Positions 1 to 7,821 of a stretch of 62,405 nt of DNA are shown here, piece after piece. Position 1 is the stretch's first letter. Every line of letters begins with the position of its first letter. Source of the DNA: Bacteroidota bacterium (lineage in GTDB: Bacteria; Bacteroidota; Bacteroidia; Chitinophagales; Chitinophagaceae); contig CANGFA010000015.1 of the NCBI GenBank assembly GCA_947453145.1, forward strand, positions 1 to 62,405, in the 5' to 3' direction. The notes under the pieces were generated by a model. It worked only from the letters and a program-made list of their open reading frames with translations. It was not told the origin of the DNA and did not search any database. A program made the position numbers and the translations under genes.

Positions 1-1827
1 CCTAAATTGGTTCTTGCATCAATAGAAGTAGTTGCTCCCGTTCCTCCATTGACAATGGCCACCACACCAGACACATTGGTTGCATTTCCAGTTACTGTTC
101 CAGTTAAATTACCCGTAACGTTACCAGTTAAATTTCCGGTAACATTTCCAATTAAATTAGAACTGATCGTTGTTGCAGAAAAGTTCCCAGAACCATCTCT
201 TTTTACAACAGTACTTGCCATATTGGTATTGGTGGCAGTTCCAAAAGCGTTAACGGTAGCTGCGATACTGTCTTTTGTTTTTCCGCCAACGCTCATAACT
301 ACGGGATTGCTCGCATTGCCACCTAGGTCATTGGCAAGCGTGATTTTTCCTTTAGTAGTCGTGGTTGCATCTGCAACTGAATTGGTGATGGAGCCAGATG
401 CATCAGCTAATGCGTTTGCAACATAAGCGGTGGTTGCTAGTTTTGTGCTGTTATCATTCAATGCTTGGGTATAGCCAGTTGCTCCAATTGGCAATACGGG
501 TAATCCTGTAAAAGTTGGCGAAGCTAAATTTGCTTTTAAATCCAATGCTGCTTGTTGAAGGGTACTTACAGGTTTGTTTGCATCACTGGTGTTATCAATA
601 TTTCCAATACCTAAATTCGTCCTTGCATTCGTGTTATTAGAAGCACCTGTTCCTCCGTTGGCAACTGCAACTATGCCCGATACATTTGTTGCATTTCCAG
701 TTACAGTTCCAGTTAAATTTCCTAAAATATTTCCAATTACATCTCCTGTATGAGTTCCAATCGTATTCGCGCTTATATTTCCAGCAGAAAAATTTCCACT
801 CCCATCTCTTTTTACAAGGGTACTAGCTAAATTCGTATTGGTAGCAGTTGCAAAAGCATTTACAGAAAATGCCACGCTATCTTTTGTTTTTCCTCCTACC
901 ATTAAAACCAACGGGTTTGTTGCGGAACCTCCTAAGTCACCAGCTAATAATATTTTCCCTTTCGAAGTGGTGGTTGCATCAGCGACAGAATTGGTAATAG
1001 ATCCAGAGGCATCTGCTAAGGCATTGGCTACATAAGCGGTTGTTGCGATTTTAGTACTATTGTCATTTAAAGATTGAGTAATACCAGTTGTCCCAGTGGG
1101 TAAAACGGGTAGGCCTGTAAAAGTGGGAGAAACTAAGTTCGCTTTTAAATCTAAAGCAGCTTGTTGTAAAGTACTAACTGGCTTATTTAAATCGGAAGTA
1201 TTATTTATATTTCCTAACCCTAAATTAGATAAAGCAGCAGTTGCAGAATTAGCACCAGTGCCGCCATTGGCGATGGCTACAACACCAGATACATTGCTTG
1301 CATTTCCTGTTACGTTTCCAATTAAACTTCCTGTCACAACCCCAGCTAAATTACCCGTTACATTTCCGGTTAAATTTCCAATAAACCCTGTAGAGGCTGT
1401 AATGGTGCTTCCTGAAAAATCTCCTATTGGACTTCTTCTTACCAGGTAATTTACGATATTGTTTGGCGTAGATGCATTTATGGTATTTAAAGCAATCGAT
1501 AGAGAATCTTTAGTCACCCCTCCAATTGACATTACTAATGGGTAAGCAGCAGTGCCGCCCAAGTCTCCTGCTAATTGTATTTTACCTTTCACGCTGGTTG
1601 TTGCATCTACAATTGTCCCAGATAATGTGCCAGATCCAACACCAGAACCGGCATTATTATATACATATTTTTGAACTGCCAATTGGGTTGGATATAGTGT
1701 GTTACTTGGGGTAGCACCACCTAAAGTGGTATCGTTTGATTTATTCGAAAATTGTTCTTTTAAATTCACTGCACTCAAATAATTTGATAACATAGCGCTG
1801 GTATCTGAACTATTTAATTTAAGATTA
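1..1827 (-). repeat. 609-bp in-frame repeat modules in the giant gene
   Basis: The block recurs at a spacing of 609 bp (203 codons): the landmark CCTAAATT (read on +) starts at 1, 610 and 1219. Each module carries, in protein order, NIDNTSDANKPVST, LASPTFTGLPVLP, TAYVANALADASGS, KGKI-LA-DLGG, VKRDGSGNFS, a run of LTG/VTG repeats, and NGGTG. The copy above 1219 is more diverged. The array continues past the left edge, so the copy number is unknown. Confidence 0.85.
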
Positions 1828-4800
1828 ATTCTAGATGATAATGCTAAGGTGTCTTTACCTATTCGTCTACTTAGCATTGTAGAAGTGTCTGATATGTTTA
1901 ATTTAAAATTAATTCTATTAGACAATGCAGAAGTGTCTCTTGAAAATCTATTACTTAGCATTAAACTAGTGTCTGCATAATTTAGTTTTGTACTGATTCT
2001 ATTGGAAAGTAATACGGTGTCTCTTGAAAATCTAGTATTCAACATAAATGCAGTATCTGAAATATTTATTTTCTGGTTTATTCTATTTGATAAAGCTAAA
2101 GTGTCTCTACCAATTCGATTGTTTAACATAAAACTAGTATCAACTAAATTTAATTTATTCAAAAGAGCGCTGGTTACATTTGCAGATTTTGAATAAGGGT
2201 ATAGCATATTGGAAGTGTCGCTAATGTTTACTTTTGTATTTAGTGACGTATTGTTATTATTATTTTGCTGTTGAAAAGTATACCTTGTTACTAAGCTATA
2301 ATTACTAGTGCTCGTATCAGCGCTAATCGTTCCAGTGCTAGCACTGAAGTTTATAGGAGCATTCCCAGTAAATAAAGATTTTGCTTTAGTTGCAGTAAAG
2401 TATTGATTACTTCCCTCGGCAATATCGGAAGTTGATAAATTTACGATTCCCAATTTTCCATTCACACTTTGAACTGGAGCGCCTGGAGTTAACATTTCTA
2501 CCCAATCAGACAAGGAGCTTGAATAATCAACTCCTAAAATGTAAGTTTTACTTAAGTCCGTTCTTACAGCAACGGTACCTTTTAAGGAAGTCGCGCCAAT
2601 ATTTAACATGTCCGATGCATTATTAGCTATGGAAACAGAAGTGAAAGAAAATGCAGGTAATAAATAGCTTGGAATTTTTGAATTACCATCAAGTCCTGGT
2701 ATTCCATTAGGTGTATTAATGGCAATTTTATCTATTTTATCATTTAAGGCATTGGAAGTTAAAAAGGAGACAGGTTTATTAATATCTGATGTGTTATCTA
2801 CATTAGCTAAATTCAAACTTGCCTTGTCAATGACCACTGCTCCAGTGAGTCCATTTACTGAGCTTACCGGGCTTGTTAATAAAACGGGCTTATTTATTAA
2901 GTCATTATAGTTGCCTGTGCTAGCAAGAGGGCTTAGGTTGGCACTGATTGCGTAGTTTCTGAGCATATAAGAGGTATCTGCACTAGATAATCTTGTGTTG
3001 ATCCTATTTGACAAACTTATTGTGTCTATAATTTTAGTAATTAACTTACTTGGTGTAACATAACTAAAAATACTATCAGCAATATTTAATTTTGAATTAA
3101 TCCTATTGTCTAAATAAATCGTGTCTGATTTATTTAATTTTGTGGCAATCAAATTTGTATTAGCAACACCTTCAGAGACATCGTATTTTAGATTAATCCT
3201 ATTACTCAAATTTGTTGTGTCTATTAATTTAGAAATTAAAAATGTGGGAGTTGTATAAATAGAGTTACTGTCATTTAAATTTACCTTTAAATTTATTCTT
3301 TTTGATAGCCAACTTGTATCTCTATTAATTCTATCACTGAGCATAGCAGCAGTGTCTGCAATACTTAACTTCGAATTGATAGTGTTAGATAAAATATATG
3401 CGCTGTTTGCATTGTATTTTAAATCTATAGCGGCCTGAGTAGCTGTGCTTATTGGTTTGTCTGCATCGCTTGTATTATCCACATTCCCTAAGCCAACTTT
3501 AGTGGGATTTATGCCAGATGAAATTTTTGAATCTGTTATTGCCCCATTTGCTATTTTGCTGCTGGTAATGGCATTGTTTGAAATAATTGGCGCAGTAGCA
3601 ATACCCCCTAAATCACCTGCTAATTGTATGATACCTTTGGTGGTTGTATTTGCATCTACTACTGTTACTGATCCACCACCACCTGAGCCTCCATTGTTAA
3701 CAGCTAAAACCTGGGCTATGCTGTCTACATATCTTTTAACAGCGTTGGTACTTGGATATTTTAGAAAAGAGCTGCCATCAGCGTTAATATCTAAAGATTT
3801 ATTTGCAGCACTTTCTTTTAATTCAATCCTATTTGATAAATATATCGTGTCCATTTTTTGAAGTAAAAAACTGCTATCTCTCTTGTTTAATTTGTTAAAT
3901 TCTAGACTTTGTATTTTATTTAAATAACTTGAAAGCATTGTGCTGGTATCACTAATATTTAATTTCAATAACAATGCATTGACTGTTGCCAAACTCAATG
4001 GTTTGTTTGCATCTGAAGTATTGTCTACATTGCTTATACCTAAATTAGATACAGCTGCATCAACATAGGTTTTTACTGCTTTTGCACTAGGATATTTCGA
4101 ATCCAAACTACCATCCGTTGTAATATTTAAAGTTTTATTTAAAATTGTTTCTTTAAAATTAATTCTATTACTTAAGGAAATCGTGTCCTTGGCAATTCGA
4201 CTAGTTAACATTAACGCAGTGTCGGAAATATTTAATTTTGAAGAAGTTAAGCCCTCTATTTCATTCACTTTAACATAGGGCCTTAATAAAAAAGAGGTAT
4301 CTGCAATATTTAATTTTCGATCAATTCTATTTGAAAGGTTTAAGGTGTCAAATGTTTTTGCTTTTAATTGAGTAGGGGTAATGTATGTTGTAATACTATC
4401 TGCAATATTTAATTTTCGATCAATTCTATTTGAAAGGCTTAAGGTGTCAAATGTTTTTGCTTTTAATTGAGTAGGGGTAATGTATGTTGTAATACTATCA
4501 TCAATATTTAATTTTCGATCAATTCTATTTGAAAGGTTTAAGGTGTCAAATGTTTTTGCTTTTAATTGACTAGGGGTAATGTATGTTGTAATACTATCTG
4601 CAATATTTAATTTTCGATCAATTCTATTTGAAAGGCTTAAGGTGTCAAATGTTTTTGCTTTTAATTGAGTAGGGGTAATGTATGTTGTAATACTATCATC
4701 AATATTTAATTTACGATCAATTCTATTTGAAAGGTTTAAGGTGTCAAATGTTTTTGCTTTTAATTGACTAGGAGTGACATATGCGGTAATACTATCTGAA

Positions 4801-5408
4801 ATGTTTAATTTACTTTTAAAGGTATTATTAATGGAGTCGGTATTAATAACTGAATTTGAACTTGTCTTGATCAAAGAAATAACCGTCTTTGCATAATTAG
4901 CAAGCATAGCACTGGTATCACTTATATTTAATTTGTTTTCTAATCCTGCTACTTTCCCTGAATACAGTGCATAAGGAACTGTACCAAATGGAGTGGTGCC
5001 CAAGTCCACCCATTCCTTGGTATAATCCCAATTTGCAATGGGAGCGGTTGGAGAAATAGCTATTTTTAAGTTTAGAAAAAATGGACCACTAGCCCATGGA
5101 ATATTGCTAAGATTTGCAACTATCCCAGCCGTTCTTTGACCCTGACCAATACTAATACTAAATACCCCACTTGCGTCAGTCGAAGCCTCGTGTAGTTCTG
5201 TGAAAACCGAAGTGCCTGATGGAGTGTACTGAATGATATTAGTTTGTATAAATAATTTTCGATCCTTTGCAGGGTTGGACATATTATCTCTAGCAACGGC
5301 TTGAAAAAAGATGCCTCCATTTGCTATTTGCGCCTTGGATACAATGGGGTTTAAAAATAAAAATGCCACTAATAAAATTAGTGGTGATTTTGAAATCAGA
5401 AGTTTCAT
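1..5408 (-). CDS. Giant tail-fibre-like repeat surface protein, 3' end beyond the window
   Basis: An uninterrupted minus-strand frame runs from ATG at 5408 to the left edge, at least 1802 codons. It begins with a Sec signal peptide (MKLLISKSPLILLVAFLF, cleavage near VSKA/Q). Residues about 30-150 form a domain (FQAVARD ... GVFSISIGQG ... TPFGTVPYAL) that also opens the protein at 10028. Next come tandem 33-residue units (ITPTQLKAKTFDTLNLSNRI), a stretch of degenerate NISDTSxMLSxR units, a tail-fibre-type module (VQSVNGKLG ... DIAEGSNQYFT), and 203-residue modules with GNIDNTSDANKPVST, LTGNVTGNLTGTVTG and NGGTG motifs that are typical of phage tail fibres. No catalytic domain was seen. It is the last visible gene of a leftward cluster, 30 bp after a T9SS-sorted protein. 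I infer a secreted fibre or adhesin; ligand and anchoring are unknown. The C-terminus lies outside the window. Confidence 0.85.
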   Translation of the reverse strand, partial: MKLLISKSPLILLVAFLFLNPIVSKAQIANGGIFFQAVARDNMSNPAKDRKLFIQTNIIQYTPSGTSVFTELHEASTDASGVFSISIGQGQRTAGIVANLSNIPWASGPFFLNLKIAISPTAPIANWDYTKEWVDLGTTPFGTVPYALYSGKVAGLENKLNISDTSAMLANYAKTVISLIKTSSNSVINTDSINNTFKSKLNISDSITAYVTPSQLKAKTFDTLNLSNRIDRKLNIDDSITTYITPTQLKAKTFDTLSLSNRIDRKLNIADSITTYITPSQLKAKTFDTLNLSNRIDRKLNIDDSITTYITPTQLKAKTFDTLSLSNRIDRKLNIADSITTYITPTQLKAKTFDTLNLSNRIDRKLNIADTSFLLRPYVKVNEIEGLTSSKLNISDTALMLTSRIAKDTISLSNRINFKETILNKTLNITTDGSLDSKYPSAKAVKTYVDAAVSNLGISNVDNTSDANKPLSLATVNALLLKLNISDTSTMLSSYLNKIQSLEFNKLNKRDSSFLLQKMDTIYLSNRIELKESAANKSLDINADGSSFLKYPSTNAVKRYVDSIAQVLAVNNGGSGGGGSVTVVDANTTTKGIIQLAGDLGGIATAPIISNNAITSSKIANGAITDSKISSGINPTKVGLGNVDNTSDADKPISTATQAAIDLKYNANSAYILSNTINSKLSIADTAAMLSDRINRDTSWLSKRINLKVNLNDSNSIYTTPTFLISKLIDTTNLSNRINLKYDVSEGVANTNLIATKLNKSDTIYLDNRINSKLNIADSIFSYVTPSKLITKIIDTISLSNRINTRLSSADTSYMLRNYAISANLSPLASTGNYNDLINKPVLLTSPVSSVNGLTGAVVIDKASLNLANVDNTSDINKPVSFLTSNALNDKIDKIAINTPNGIPGLDGNSKIPSYLLPAFSFTSVSIANNASDMLNIGATSLKGTVAVRTDLSKTYILGVDYSSSLSDWVEMLTPGAPVQSVNGKLGIVNLSTSDIAEGSNQYFTATKAKSLFTGNAPINFSASTGTISADTSTSNYSLVTRYTFQQQNNNNNTSLNTKVNISDTSNMLYPYSKSANVTSALLNKLNLVDTSFMLNNRIGRDTLALSNRINQKINISDTAFMLNTRFSRDTVLLSNRISTKLNYADTSLMLSNRFSRDTSALSNRINFKLNISDTSTMLSRRIGKDTLALSSRINLKLNSSDTSAMLSNYLSAVNLKEQFSNKSNDTTLGGATPSNTLYPTQLAVQKYVYNNAGSGVGSGTLSGTIVDATTSVKGKIQLAGDLGGTAAYPLVMSIGGVTKDSLSIALNTINASTPNNIVNYLVRRSPIGDFSGSTITASTGFIGNLTGNVTGNLAGVVTGSLIGNVTGNASNVSGVVAIANGGTGANSATAALSNLGLGNINNTSDLNKPVSTLQQAALDLKANLVSPTFTGLPVLPTGTTGITQSLNDNSTKIATTAYVANALADASGSITNSVADATTTSKGKILLAGDLGGSATNPLVLMVGGKTKDSVAFSVNAFATATNTNLASTLVKRDGSGNFSAGNISANTIGTHTGDVIGNILGNLTGTVTGNATNVSGIVAVANGGTGASNNTNARTNLGIGNIDNTSDANKPVSTLQQAALDLKANLASPTFTGLPVLPIGATGYTQALNDNSTKLATTAYVANALADASGSITNSVADATTTTKGKITLANDLGGNASNPVVMSVGGKTKDSIAATVNAFGTATNTNMASTVVKRDGSGNFSATTISSNLIGNVTGNLTGNVTGNLTGTVTGNATNVSGVVAIVNGGTGATTSIDARTNL
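4292..4786 (-). repeat. Five tandem 99-bp (33-codon) repeats
   Basis: The landmark TAATACTATC (read on +) starts at 4391, 4490, 4589, 4688 and 4787, a period of exactly 99 bp; the lowest unit, from 4292, has a diverged edge. Each unit encodes NIADSITTYITPTQLKAKTF followed by DTLNLSNRIDRKL. Neighbouring copies differ at a few bases (GCA/GAT codon, PT/PS, NL/SL), and several of these differences alternate, which gives a 198-bp higher-order period. There are no spacers and the frame is kept, so this is a coding repeat and not a CRISPR. Confidence 0.92.
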
Positions 5409-5438
5409 AGGGTAAGTTAATTGCTTAATGATATTTTG

Positions 5439-5948
5439 TTAGTTCGTTTTAATAAATTTTAGTGCTTCTAAATATTGCGATGATTCAATCTTTAAAACAT
5501 ATCCCCCAGGTGTAATGGTGCTAAAGTCCATGATGATGCCTTGAAATATATTATAACCAGAAGCTTTTAAAGTTTTAACCAAATCACCTTCTGCACTCCA
5601 AATGGTGACATTAAAATTTTCAGTTAAAGGCGGGGTATTGGTAAATTTTAATTTCGAGCTCGTTTTAACAGGGTTTGGAAATAACTTTAACCCAAGCATA
5701 TTAAATTGTTGCTTTAGTTTGCAGTTAACGGCAAATTCTCCAAAGCCTTTTGTTCCGTTTAAAACCGCAATCCCCGATTGAACATCTATACAGTTGGTAT
5801 TACTTTTGAAATTAATGGCAGCGGATAATCCGGAAGTATTCCCCATACTACCCATACTGCTCATGGTAAGTTGTTGCGCATAGTTTGTATGCACTGTAAT
5901 TAAAAATGAAATGAAAAAGGGGAGAAATTTATCTTTAGGTAAAGTCAA
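5439..5948 (-). CDS. Secreted protein with T9SS type A sorting domain
   Basis: A 169-residue protein with an N-terminal signal peptide (hydrophobic FLPFFISFLITV, then NYAQQ). Its last ~80 residues look like a type IX secretion C-terminal signal: LKLFPNPVKTSSKLKF, then NVTIWSAEGDLV, GGYVLKI and a final LKFIKTN. Such domains target proteins through the type IX system to the cell surface of Bacteroidota. The cargo part between signal and sorting domain is only ~60 residues (NTNCIDVQSGIAVLNGTKGFGEF) and I recognise no enzyme in it. It lies 37 bp after the lipoprotein gene and 30 bp before the giant gene, all in the same direction, so it probably belongs to the same transcript. A small surface or anchoring component is my guess. 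Confidence 0.8.
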   Translation of the reverse strand: MTLPKDKFLPFFISFLITVHTNYAQQLTMSSMGSMGNTSGLSAAINFKSNTNCIDVQSGIAVLNGTKGFGEFAVNCKLKQQFNMLGLKLFPNPVKTSSKLKFTNTPPLTENFNVTIWSAEGDLVKTLKASGYNIFQGIIMDFSTITPGGYVLKIESSQYLEALKFIKTN

Positions 5949-5985
5949 AACAATATTCTTTTAAGGTTGGGTATAATTGTTTTTC

Positions 5986-6417
5986 TTATCGTTGAGTCGA
6001 AAAGAATAGTTGTATTTTTGAGTTAACTGAGCTATAACTTAAAATCATATTTCTTGCACCTAAACTAACTACTTCATATTGGTAAGTGCTGGCATTGCCA
6101 TTAGGTGTTTTAGCTATCACTTGAATTTGTAATTGATTGTTTGTATTTTGCAATACGTAAGTTCCAATTAACCCATCTGAATCTAAGGTTGTTAGATTCT
6201 TAAGATAATTTATAAAGTAAGTAGCCTGTCCAACATAAGACTTAGTGACAGTATTGCTTCCAATAGTTGTTTGGGTATATTCTAAATACCATGTTTTTTC
6301 AGCTAATAATTGATAGGAAACACTTTGTTCGGTAGCTGCAGCTTCTTTATTACAGGATGAAAAGGGTACTAAAAATAACAAGGACAGTAAAAAAGCAAAT
6401 ATTGATTTTGTAGTCAT
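5986..6417 (-). CDS. Lipoprotein, lipocalin-like
   Basis: The start is placed at ATG 6417, which puts a lipoprotein signal at the N-terminus (MTTKSIFAFLLSLLFLVPFS followed by SC and NKEAAA); the upstream in-frame ATG adds residues that spoil this signal. The mature part (~120 residues) runs LLAEKTWYLEYTQ ... GQATYFINYLKNLTTL ... LIGTYVLQNTNNQLQIQV ... MILSY, a pattern of alternating strands like the small lipocalin-like lipoproteins common in Bacteroidota. No enzymatic motif is visible. It follows the barrel-like gene by 10 bp and precedes the T9SS-sorted gene. It is probably anchored in the outer membrane or periplasm, and its role in the locus is unknown. Confidence 0.75.
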   Translation of the reverse strand: MTTKSIFAFLLSLLFLVPFSSCNKEAAATEQSVSYQLLAEKTWYLEYTQTTIGSNTVTKSYVGQATYFINYLKNLTTLDSDGLIGTYVLQNTNNQLQIQVIAKTPNGNASTYQYEVVSLGARNMILSYSSVNSKIQLFFSTQR

Positions 6418-6427
6418 AATATCGTAT

Positions 6428-7135
6428 TTAAAAAAGATCATTTATTTTAAAAACAGTTCCAATTTCTAAGGAATTCAAATGGGTTATAATAGGTTGTATT
6501 GTAAATGAACTTAGTGGTTGTTTATAGTGAACAAATAATGTGTAATAGGATTGATTGTCAAATTCAAAACCAAAGTCGGCTTTAATGATACATCTTCGGT
6601 AAGTATTATTAACTTGATTGTCATTGCTCTGACTGGATAATCGAATATCTACACTAGGACCCACTATCAAATACCATTTTTTTTTAGTGCTAGGGGAGGA
6701 GACGATTGCTTTTTTATAATGCGTATTTACATTCATAAAAAAGAAATTATCATCCGCCTTAAACTTAGAAAAACTACCCAAGAAAGGATTTAAACTAATT
6801 ACATCTTTATAATTAGTTCCGGTATTAACCTTATTAAAACTGATAGAGAAATCAAATTTGTCTTTTAAATCACTTTTACCATCTACTCTAAATCCCAAAA
6901 AATAGCCTGCTTTATAGGAATTATTTTGGTATTCGGTTAGGTTATAATTAAGCCTGGAACTATAATCTCCCACAGTAATATTTTGCTTAGAAATATTTAA
7001 TCCTGCTAAAACTGAAACTTGATTTTCTAAAAAATGAACAAATCCCTTTTGCGTTTTTGTTTCTTGTGCTTCTATAGTGTTGGAACTGCCAATTATCAAA
7101 TACATTAAAAGAATTGCATATACGAATTTGGACAT
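6428..7135 (-). CDS. PorT-like outer-membrane beta-barrel protein
   Basis: A 235-residue protein with a signal peptide (MSKFVYAILLMYLIIGSS ... IEAQE). The rest alternates short hydrophobic strands rich in Tyr/Phe (VSVLAGLNISKQ, YKAGYFLGFRVDG, FDFSISFNKV, KWYLIVGPSVDIRL, YTLFVHYKQPL) and ends in IGTVFKINDLF with a terminal aromatic residue, as outer-membrane barrels do. This matches the general layout of PorT-family or similar 8-strand barrels in Bacteroidota. It is the first gene after the response regulator, with a 93-bp gap that contains a 9-9-9 inverted repeat. It may anchor or export a product of the locus (inference). Confidence 0.7.
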   Translation of the reverse strand: MSKFVYAILLMYLIIGSSNTIEAQETKTQKGFVHFLENQVSVLAGLNISKQNITVGDYSSRLNYNLTEYQNNSYKAGYFLGFRVDGKSDLKDKFDFSISFNKVNTGTNYKDVISLNPFLGSFSKFKADDNFFFMNVNTHYKKAIVSSPSTKKKWYLIVGPSVDIRLSSQSNDNQVNNTYRRCIIKADFGFEFDNQSYYTLFVHYKQPLSSFTIQPIITHLNSLEIGTVFKINDLF

Positions 7136-7154
7136 ATTTTCTGAGTTGAAAAGA

Positions 7155-7181
7155 TTACATATTTATTACATGAATATGTAA
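7155..7181. promoter_or_regulatory. Inverted repeat upstream of the barrel gene
   Basis: TTACATATT (7155-7163) and AATATGTAA (7173-7181) are perfect 9-bp arms around a 9-nt spacer. The repeat lies 20-46 bp upstream of the start at 7135, in the only sizeable gap between the regulator gene and the next four genes. It is a candidate operator or a weak mRNA hairpin. It lacks the GC-rich stem and T-run of a terminator. Confidence 0.5.
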
Positions 7182-7228
7182 AATACGTTGAAAATATGCG
7201 CGCGTAAATAGGGCAGAAGCCTCAATTA

Positions 7229-7819
7229 TTAGTTATTAAAATGTGTAATAGCCCATTTTAAGAGGCTATTATTGTCATTTGGCAGGTTAAGCTTTTTAAT
7301 AATGTTGTATCGGTGATTCCGTACAGTTTTTTCAGCAATAAAAAGAATATCCGCTATCTCCTTGCTTTTCTTTTGCTTTGCAATGAGATCTAAAATTTTA
7401 TATTCTGAAAGGCTTAAGCAATCCATCATCGAGTCTTTTTTCATTTTATCTACTAGATATTTAAAGGCCATATTAACAGATACTTTAATTTGTTCCTCAT
7501 TCCAAGGTTTTACGATATAATTAAAAGGGTTTGTTAAATCTGCAGATTCAACCATTTTTTGGTCACTAAAAGCAGTTACATAAATAACCTCAAGTTTGGG
7601 CAGTAAACTTTTAGATTCCTTAGCAAAATCGATACCTGTTGGCCCATTCCCTAAATTAATATCACATATTACTAAATGGGGTTTAAATTTTTTAACTACT
7701 TCAATAGCATCCTGATGATTATGTGTTACCATTGTTTGATATCCTGCTGCATCTAAAATTTCTTGTAAGTCCAAAGCCACAATAATTTCATCTTCTAATA
7801 ATAAAATTCTTTTTTCCAT
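7229..7819 (-). CDS. Two-component response regulator, REC plus LuxR-type HTH
   Basis: A 196-residue protein. The receiver domain covers residues 1-120, with the acidic pair E10/D11 (LLLEDE), the phospho-acceptor D53 (VICDINLG), T82 (VIYVTAF) and K104 (YIVKPW). Residues ~130-190 form a NarL/LuxR-type helix-turn-helix (LSEYKILDLIAKQKKSKEIA, then ILFIAEKTVRNHRYNIIKKL). Such regulators usually bind short palindromes as dimers once phosphorylated. It starts 2 bp after the stop of the histidine kinase gene, so the two are almost certainly a cognate pair. Likely targets are the genes on either side; the palindrome at 9932-9951 is a candidate site. Confidence 0.93.
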   Translation of the reverse strand: MEKRILLLEDEIIVALDLQEILDAAGYQTMVTHNHQDAIEVVKKFKPHLVICDINLGNGPTGIDFAKESKSLLPKLEVIYVTAFSDQKMVESADLTNPFNYIVKPWNEEQIKVSVNMAFKYLVDKMKKDSMMDCLSLSEYKILDLIAKQKKSKEIADILFIAEKTVRNHRYNIIKKLNLPNDNNSLLKWAITHFNN

Positions 7820-7821
7820 TT

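Noticed and set aside
4292..4786. Regular 99-bp repeats as a CRISPR array
   Set aside because: The whole unit repeats without variable spacers, keeps the reading frame and encodes a protein repeat.
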